Below, in pieces: positions 58,920-64,000 of a DNA stretch of 64,000 nt; position 1 is the first letter of the stretch, and the number at the start of each line of letters is the position of its first letter. A program made the position numbers and the translations under genes. The stretch spans positions 62,001 through 126,000 of the forward strand of contig NZ_JAMGBB010000001.1 in assembly GCF_023516505.1 (NCBI RefSeq). Direction: 5' to 3'. This DNA comes from Sphingomonas brevis (GTDB lineage Bacteria > Pseudomonadota > Alphaproteobacteria > Sphingomonadales > Sphingomonadaceae). The notes under the pieces are model-generated. The model was not told the DNA's origin and did no database searches. It saw only the letters and a program-made list of their open reading frames with translations.

Positions 58920-59842
58920 GCGCTGCCGGCCACGGCAACCGGACCATCTGGATCGCCTTTGGGGCGAACCTCGGCATTGCCGTTGCCAAGTTTGTGGCCG
59001 CGGCGATCACCGGTTCGTCGGCGATGCTTACCGAGGGCGTTCACTCGGTCGTCGATTCCACCAACCAGCTGTTGCTACTGTGGGGTCGCCGGGCCGCCAA
59101 GCGCCCTGCCGACGAAAATCATCCGTTCGGCTATGGCAGGGAGCTCTACTTCTGGAGCTTCGTGGTCGCGGTGCTTGTGTTTGCGCTCGGCGCGGGCGTG
59201 TCGATCTATGAAGGCATCATCCATATTGCCGAGCCGGAGCCGGCCGTATCGCCGCTAGTAGCCTATGGTGTGCTGCTGATCGCCTTCTTGCTGGAGGGCG
59301 GATCGACGTGGGAGGCGTTCAAGGAATTCAAGATAGCCAAGGGCAAGCTCGGCTGGATCAAGGCGATCCAGCAATCGAAGGACCCGACCGGCTTCATCGT
59401 CCTGCTGGAAAATGGCGCCGCGATGTTCGGCATCGTCGCCGCGGCGGTTGGCCTGGGGGTAAGCCAATGGACCGGCGATCCGCGCTATGACGGCGCCGCC
59501 TCAATCATCATCGGCGCGATCCTTGGCGTCACCGCCTTTTTCCTTGCTTATGAGTCCAAGGCGCTGCTGATCGGCGAGGCGGCCGATCCGGAACTGGTTG
59601 CCGCAATCCACGCGCTCGTTCTGGAGAAGGAGGCGGTGGTCACGATTGGCGAGATACTGACGGTGCACAGCGCCCCCGACCAGATCATGGCGATGCTGGC
59701 GGTCGATTTCGACGACAGCATATCCGCGCGCGAGGTCGAGCGGCTGGTGTGCCAAATCGAAGACGAGACCCAGGCGAAATTCCCCGACGTCACTCGACTC
59801 TACATTCGTCCGTTCAGCGATGCCGATCGGGGAGGCTGCTGA
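58916..59842 (+). CDS. Cation diffusion facilitator transporter
   Basis: A 308-residue CDF protein. Six predicted helices with the metal-site Asp in ITGSSAMLTEGVHSVVDSTNQ (helix 2) and the matching GAAMFGIVAAAVGLGV region later, and a cytosolic C-terminal domain. The HPFGYGRELYFWSF segment is conserved. CDF members export Zn, Co, Fe or Mn by proton antiport. The family's DxxxD is EGVHSVVD in the first helix. TTG start overlaps the lpd stop (TTGA). Confidence 0.88.
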   Translation: MSAAGHGNRTIWIAFGANLGIAVAKFVAAAITGSSAMLTEGVHSVVDSTNQLLLLWGRRAAKRPADENHPFGYGRELYFWSFVVAVLVFALGAGVSIYEGIIHIAEPEPAVSPLVAYGVLLIAFLLEGGSTWEAFKEFKIAKGKLGWIKAIQQSKDPTGFIVLLENGAAMFGIVAAAVGLGVSQWTGDPRYDGAASIIIGAILGVTAFFLAYESKALLIGEAADPELVAAIHALVLEKEAVVTIGEILTVHSAPDQIMAMLAVDFDDSISAREVERLVCQIEDETQAKFPDVTRLYIRPFSDADRGGC

Positions 59843-59997
59843 TCGCGCGCTAAAGAAATGCTGTCCTACGGCCGCCAATCTGTGCCAACGGCAACTGACA
59901 GCGCTGCGCGATGCCGACCCGGCAAAGCCTTGTTCGGTCGGGCTCCATTGTCAGCGTGAACTTGTGTGAACATTCGCAGTCATATTTGGGGGTATTT

Positions 59998-61260
59998 ATG
60001 CGTAGTTTGCTGCTGGCCGCCGCGCTGCTGGTTTCGTCTGCCGCGTCGGCCACGACCGTGGTCACCGCCGATCGCTATCTCGACGTCAACAGCGGTAAAT
60101 ATGTGGAACATCCGGCGATCTTCATCGCCGACGATGGCCATATCACCTCCATCGCCGACGCGCGGACCGTACGGTGGGGCGCGGACGTCAAGCAGGTCAA
60201 CCTTGCGGGGAAGACGCTGCTCCCCGGTTTCATCGACATGCACGTGCATTTGACCAGCCTGGCCGAAATCGGCGGCTACCAGGGTCTAAAATACACCGAC
60301 AGTTTCTGGTCGGCGGTCGGGGTCGCCAATGCCGTCAAGACGCTAGCGGCCGGCTTCACCACCGTACGCAACGTCGGCAGCTCCGAATTCCAGGATGTGG
60401 GCCTTAAGGAAGCGATCGACGGCGGCTGGATCGCCGGACCGCGGATCATCCCCGCGGCGTATGCGATCGGCGCGACCGGCGGGCATTGCGACGAAAGCGG
60501 ATTACCGCCGAGCTATGACAAGAAGAGCGTATCGGCGGTCGATAGCCCGCAAGAAGCTCGAGCAAAGGTCCGCTGGCTCCACAAATATGGAGCCGAGGTG
60601 ATCAAGATCTGCGCTACCGGCGGCGTGTTCAGCCTCGGCGACAGCGTCGGCGGGCAGCAGCTCAGCCTGGAAGAAATGAAGGCGATCGCCGACGAGGCCC
60701 ATATGCTGCACCTGAGGGTGGCGGCTCACGCCCATGGCGACGAGGGAATCCATGATGCGATCCTGGCTGGGATCGACACGATCGAGCATGGCAGCCTGGC
60801 CTCTGACGCGACGCTGAAGCTGGCGCTGGCGCGCAAGCAGCCGATCTGGTTTTCGATGGATATTTACAATGACGATTACATCGTCGCGACCGGCACCTCG
60901 AATGGGACAGAGCAGGAAAGCCTCGACAAGGAGAAGGCGATTGCGCTGAAGCAGCGGCAGACCTTCCAGCGCGGGGTGCAACTGGGCGTTCCGATGGTGT
61001 TCGGGTCCGATGCCGGCGTCTATCCGCACGGCAACAACGGCAAGCAGTTTGCCAAGATGGTCGAATGGGGGATGACCCCGCTGCAGGCGATCCAGGCGGC
61101 GACACGCAATGCCTCGCAAGCGCTTGGCCGCGACGATGTCGGTTCGATCGAGGTCGGGCGTTACGGAGATCTGGTGGCGGTAACCGGGGATCCGACGCGG
61201 GACGTGCGGCTACTCGAAAAGCCCGACGCGGTGGTCAAGGGCGGCGAGCTGGTTCGCTAG
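59998..61260 (+). CDS. Exported amidohydrolase (Xaa-Pro dipeptidase-like)
   Basis: A 420-residue amidohydrolase with a signal peptide (RSLLLAAALLVSSAASA). Metal motifs: LPGFIDMHVHLTSL (HxH), 'TVRNVGSSEFQDVGL', a likely carboxylated Lys in AEVIKICATGGVFS, HAHGDEGI and VFGSDAGVYPHG (final metal Asp). This is the pattern of imidazolonepropionase-like and secreted prolidase-type enzymes. GGGGG lies just upstream of the ATG. Substrate unknown; peptides are likely. Confidence 0.88.
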   Translation: MRSLLLAAALLVSSAASATTVVTADRYLDVNSGKYVEHPAIFIADDGHITSIADARTVRWGADVKQVNLAGKTLLPGFIDMHVHLTSLAEIGGYQGLKYTDSFWSAVGVANAVKTLAAGFTTVRNVGSSEFQDVGLKEAIDGGWIAGPRIIPAAYAIGATGGHCDESGLPPSYDKKSVSAVDSPQEARAKVRWLHKYGAEVIKICATGGVFSLGDSVGGQQLSLEEMKAIADEAHMLHLRVAAHAHGDEGIHDAILAGIDTIEHGSLASDATLKLALARKQPIWFSMDIYNDDYIVATGTSNGTEQESLDKEKAIALKQRQTFQRGVQLGVPMVFGSDAGVYPHGNNGKQFAKMVEWGMTPLQAIQAATRNASQALGRDDVGSIEVGRYGDLVAVTGDPTRDVRLLEKPDAVVKGGELVR

Positions 61261-61301
61261 TCCGGTTTGAACCGCCGGCCGTTCACGGAGTTATCCCGGC
61301 C

Positions 61302-61637
61302 ATGGCTAAGATCGACCAGGCGAAGGTCCGGCGCGAGTTTGAAACGGCGGTCAATATGTCCGCCGGGGAAATCCGCGAGTGGCTGGATACCGACGAGAGC
61401 AAGTTGGTCGGGTACAGGCGTGAAGGATCGACCGAAAGCGTCGGGCACGCCAGCGGGCGGCGAATCGTGCAGCTCTTGGGAAAGAAAGCGGCCGAGCTCA
61501 GCGATGACGACTACGCCCATATGCGCAAGGTGGTCGGCTATGTGCACCGCCACCGCGCCCAGCGGCCCGAGAATATCTACACCTCACGCTGGCGCTACAG
61601 CCTGATGAACTGGGGACATGATCCGACCAGGGAATGA
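61302..61637 (+). CDS. DUF3140 protein
   Basis: A 111-residue protein starting MAKIDQAKVRREFETAVNMSAGEI. It carries the DUF3140 pattern: EIREWLDTDESKLVGYRREG, 'GRRIVQLLGKK', and YTSRWRYSLMNWGHDP. It is basic and contains no membrane segment. DNA-binding or plasmid-associated roles have been suggested for this family but are not established. The start is set at ATG 61302, downstream of the amidohydrolase. Confidence 0.85.
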   Translation: MAKIDQAKVRREFETAVNMSAGEIREWLDTDESKLVGYRREGSTESVGHASGRRIVQLLGKKAAELSDDDYAHMRKVVGYVHRHRAQRPENIYTSRWRYSLMNWGHDPTRE

Positions 61638-61756
61638 CGGCGTTTCAACCTGTTAATTGAACGGGCTGACAATGGAGATGGTGGAGCGAGTAATTAACCC
61701 TCGCCCATAACCAATAGGCAGGGTCCGAGGCGTAGATTGTGCGCAGGAGAAGGGCC

Positions 61757-62383
61757 ATGCAGAGCTACTACCCTTCGCGCACGAGGATATTTTTCGAAGT
61801 CCTGTGCGCTTTTGCGATGGTGACATCGTGCGTCGGCGCCTGGCGGCAGACCGGGGCGTCGGCCCTGTTGATCGCCGCGGCCGTCGCGGCACTCTATGGT
61901 CTTGTCCACCTGTTCGACATGCGGCGGCCCAAGCCGGCGGAAGCGGTCGAGCCGCAACGGATCGACTTCGAGCCCGAGACACTCGACGTGGTCGTGCCGA
62001 TGGTCGCGGTCGAAGAACCGCCAACTGTCGACCCGGTCGTAGCTGAAGCGGAAGTGGTCGACATATCGGTTGCCGCGCGGACCGGGTCGGGACGCCGGTC
62101 GGGCGGCTCTCGCAAGACTGGCGGTCGGCGCACCAAGGCGCCCAAGGCGGAAAAGGCGGCGGAAGTCGCCCCCGTAGTGCAAGAAGACGCGCCGGTAGAG
62201 GAATTCGACGCCCTTCCGCCGCTGGCCGCCGAGCCTGAACTGGCAGAAGTTGGATTTGAGGAAGATGAATTCGTCTTCCCGGCCGATGACGAGCCAGCTC
62301 CGCAGCAAATCCAGCCACTGTTCGAGCCCGAGCCGTTCGTCAGGATGCCGCGCCAGGGGTTCGGCCGAAGAGGGCGGCTTTAA
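61757..62383 (+). CDS. Membrane-anchored acidic hypothetical protein
   Basis: A 208-residue protein with two hydrophobic segments near its N-terminus (residues 10-27 and 35-52, IFFEVLCAFAMVTSCVGAW and ALLIAAAVAALYGLVHLF) and a long acidic, Pro/Glu-rich cytosolic tail with a short basic patch (GRRSGGSRKTGGRRTKAPK). AGGAG lies eight bases before ATG at 61757; a GTG at 61739 is less likely. No family recognised. Confidence 0.7.
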   Translation: MQSYYPSRTRIFFEVLCAFAMVTSCVGAWRQTGASALLIAAAVAALYGLVHLFDMRRPKPAEAVEPQRIDFEPETLDVVVPMVAVEEPPTVDPVVAEAEVVDISVAARTGSGRRSGGSRKTGGRRTKAPKAEKAAEVAPVVQEDAPVEEFDALPPLAAEPELAEVGFEEDEFVFPADDEPAPQQIQPLFEPEPFVRMPRQGFGRRGRL

Positions 62384-62426
62384 TCCGCTACTTGCCAAGG
62401 CGTAATCGCCGCTCCACGCTTCGTGC

Positions 62427-63341
62427 ATGGCGCAGATGCACGACGTGTCCGATCCTCGCAATGCTTCGATTCTGATCGACGTCAATGGCGAATTGAAGCC
62501 GCGCGCCGAGGCAGTCGTCTCGGTATTCGACAGCGGATTCATGCTCGGCGACGGGGTTTGGGAGGGGCTTCGAATCCATAAGGGCCGGGCGGCCTTCCTC
62601 GATCGACACCTCGACCGGCTGTTCGAAGGCGCCAAGGCGATCGCGATGGATGTCGGCTTGTCGCGCGAGGAGTTGACCAGGCGGCTGTATGAAACGCTCG
62701 ATGCCAACGGCATGAGCGAGGGAGTACATGTGCGGCTGATGGTGACGCGCGGCGTGCGCTCGACGCCTTACCAGGACCCGCGGGTGGTGGTGACGCCGGC
62801 GACCGTGGTGATCATCCCCGAATATAAGGAACCCGACCCGTCGATCTATGAGCGAGGCCTCAAGCTGTTCACGGTCCATGTGCGACGCGGTGACCCGGCC
62901 GTGCAGGACCAGAAGATCAATTCGCACAGCAAATTGAACTGCATCCTGGCTTCGATTCAAGCGACACAGGCCGGGGCGGACGAAGCGCTGATGCTCGATC
63001 CGCACGGCTTCGTCGCGACCTGCAACTCGACGCATTTCTTCATCGTGAGAAAGGGCGAGCTGTGGACCTCAAGCGGCAAATATTGCCTGGGCGGGATTAC
63101 CCGCGGCCTGGCGATCGAAGTGGCGCGAGAGGCCGGCCTAACCGTAATGGAAAAGGACTTCTCGCTGACCGATGTCTACGGCGCCGACGAGGCGTTCGTC
63201 ACCGGCACCTTCGCGGGCATAGTGCCCGTCCGTGAGGTCGACGGGCGAGCGCTGAACTGTCGCGGGCCGATGGTCGAGCGGCTGCAGCAACTGTACAGTG
63301 AGCGCATGGAGCGCGAAACAAGCGAGGGTAGCCGTCCATGA
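62427..63341 (+). CDS. Class IV aminotransferase
   Basis: A 304-residue PLP enzyme of fold type IV: SVFDSGFMLGDGVWEGLRI near residue 30, active-site Lys in DQKINSHSKLNCI, 'GFVATCNSTHFFIV', and a phosphate-binding VTGTFAGIVPV. Fold type IV includes branched-chain and D-amino-acid aminotransferases and 4-amino-4-deoxychorismate lyase. I cannot decide the substrate; sequence features favour a BCAT/DAAT-like enzyme. The next gene overlaps by four bases. Confidence 0.86.
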   Translation: MAQMHDVSDPRNASILIDVNGELKPRAEAVVSVFDSGFMLGDGVWEGLRIHKGRAAFLDRHLDRLFEGAKAIAMDVGLSREELTRRLYETLDANGMSEGVHVRLMVTRGVRSTPYQDPRVVVTPATVVIIPEYKEPDPSIYERGLKLFTVHVRRGDPAVQDQKINSHSKLNCILASIQATQAGADEALMLDPHGFVATCNSTHFFIVRKGELWTSSGKYCLGGITRGLAIEVAREAGLTVMEKDFSLTDVYGADEAFVTGTFAGIVPVREVDGRALNCRGPMVERLQQLYSERMERETSEGSRP

Positions 63342-63766
63342 AATTGGCGTTGCGCATTTTCGGGGCCGTTGGCTTGGCCCTGCTGACAGCGGGAACCGCC
63401 GCCGCACAACAGACGGTCATCCAGGTCGTCGATCTTGCCGAAAAAGGCCTGTCCACCGAGGGTGGCGAAGCGACCTTGTACCGAGTGAAAAACAGCAATC
63501 CAAAGCTTTGCAAGATCGATGTGATCCAATTCGGCGAGGAAGGACGATCGATCCTCGAGTTCGAGTTTCGATCGAAGCTGCTCGCGGCCGAAGCCAGGGA
63601 ATATCGCTACAAGGTCCCCATCGCGGTGGACCCGAAAGCCAAGCCGAAGCTGACGAAGAAAACCACCATGGCCGATCGAGCGGGCAGGGAGTCGCTGCAA
63701 AAGGAATTTGAGACTTACAAGGCCCTGTTCGATCCGGCCGACCTGGCAAAATGCCTGGCGGGCTAG
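63338..63766 (+). CDS. Exported hypothetical protein
   Basis: A 142-residue protein with a signal peptide (KLALRIFGAVGLALLTAGTAAAQQ, cleavage near residue 23). The mature domain has two Cys (NPKLCKIDV and LAKCLAG), suggesting a disulfide, and alternating strand-like segments. It overlaps the aminotransferase stop (ATGA) and is followed four bases later by a sulfotransferase-like gene. No family known to me. Confidence 0.7.
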   Translation: MKLALRIFGAVGLALLTAGTAAAQQTVIQVVDLAEKGLSTEGGEATLYRVKNSNPKLCKIDVIQFGEEGRSILEFEFRSKLLAAEAREYRYKVPIAVDPKAKPKLTKKTTMADRAGRESLQKEFETYKALFDPADLAKCLAG

Positions 63767-63770
63767 CGCG

Positions 63771-64000
63771 GTGACGATGAGTATCGCGATGTGGTCGGGG
63801 CCGCGGAACCTCAGCACCGCGATGATGCGCAGCTTCGGCAGCCGGGCCGACACCTTTGTCAGCGACGAGCCATTCTACGGCGCCTACCTAAAGGCCACTG
63901 GCGACCCGCAGCCGATGGCGGATCGGGTGATTGCCTCGATGGATTGCGATTGGGGAAGCGTCGCGCGGACTTTGGCCGGGCCGGCGCCGGGCGGAGCGCC
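63771..64000 (+). CDS. Sulfotransferase-like protein, N-terminal part
   Basis: The frame runs off the right edge. It begins MTMSIAMWSGPRNLSTAMM, with the 5'-phosphosulfate-loop-like SGPRNLSTA of sulfotransferase-family proteins, then SFGSRADTFVSDEPFYGAYL. GTG at 63771 or ATG at 63777 are both possible. I recall similar genes next to class IV aminotransferase genes in proteobacteria. The C-terminal part is needed to confirm. Confidence 0.75.
   Translation, partial: MTMSIAMWSGPRNLSTAMMRSFGSRADTFVSDEPFYGAYLKATGDPQPMADRVIASMDCDWGSVARTLAGPAPGGA

Overview
This 64 kb window is a gene-dense, GC-rich stretch of chromosome from an alphaproteobacterium, almost certainly a member of the Sphingomonadales. 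Pointers are the phyP-nepR / phyR / ecfG general stress response locus, the cell-cycle regulator CtrA, the scpA-scpB-tatABC order, a split methionine synthase behind an ArsR-methyltransferase fusion, the mdh-sucD-sucA-sucB-lpd block, and a set of small proteins of sphingomonad type. I found no rRNA, tRNA, CRISPR array, prophage, plasmid or insertion sequence. This reads as core chromosome, not a mobile island.

Layout. 1-3.4 kb: the start of a GT87-type membrane glycosyltransferase, then chromosome condensation (scpA, scpB) and the Tat export system (tatABC). 3.4-7.3 kb: the general stress response switch, with a histidine-kinase-like PhyP whose ATP-binding boxes are degenerate, the anti-sigma factor NepR, the response regulator PhyR, and sigma factor EcfG. 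EcfG is preceded by a perfect EcfG-type promoter and a 46-residue membrane protein. 7.3-15.2 kb: glnE, a 1-Cys-like peroxiredoxin, a CDP-alcohol phosphatidyltransferase, an FkbM-type methyltransferase, a phospholipase D-like protein, a cold-shock protein and several small conserved-looking ORFs. 15.2-21.5 kb: a candidate small RNA, sdhB, a thioesterase, zapE, two tandem secreted M20 peptidases, a small exported protein and the remnant of a VOC-family gene. 21.5-29.1 kb: a TCA-cycle operon (mdh, sucD, sucA, sucB, lpd; sucC is not here). 29.3-36.3 kb: PepSY protein, SppA, MATE transporter, groESL under a CIRCE element, and two small lipoproteins. 36.5-42 kb: methionine/SAM-cycle operon (ArsR-methyltransferase, metF, split metH) with a clear palindromic operator. 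42-51 kb: DsbD/ScsB-like reductase, amidohydrolase, threonine dehydratase, Bpt, epoxide hydrolase, cupin, TMEM175-type channel and msrB. 51-64 kb: tautomerase/HxlR pair, ctrA, rluA-like, arfB, free-Met-sulfoxide reductase, UspA, pdhC with a second lpd, CDF transporter, another amidohydrolase, DUF3140, a class IV aminotransferase and the start of a sulfotransferase-like gene.

Themes. Many genes overlap by ATGA, GTGA or TTGA, so long operons are likely. Stress defence recurs: GSR, peroxiredoxin, MsrB, fRMsr, UspA, chaperonin. Palindromic intergenic repeats sit inside operons (sucB/lpd, groES/groEL, metH/dsbD-like). The observations most worth following up are the degenerate PhyP, the EcfG-driven small membrane ORF, the putative small RNA upstream of sdhB, the operator of the SAM-cycle regulator, and the G10 hairpin in the tail of tatC. 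I do not see a wholly new multi-gene system.
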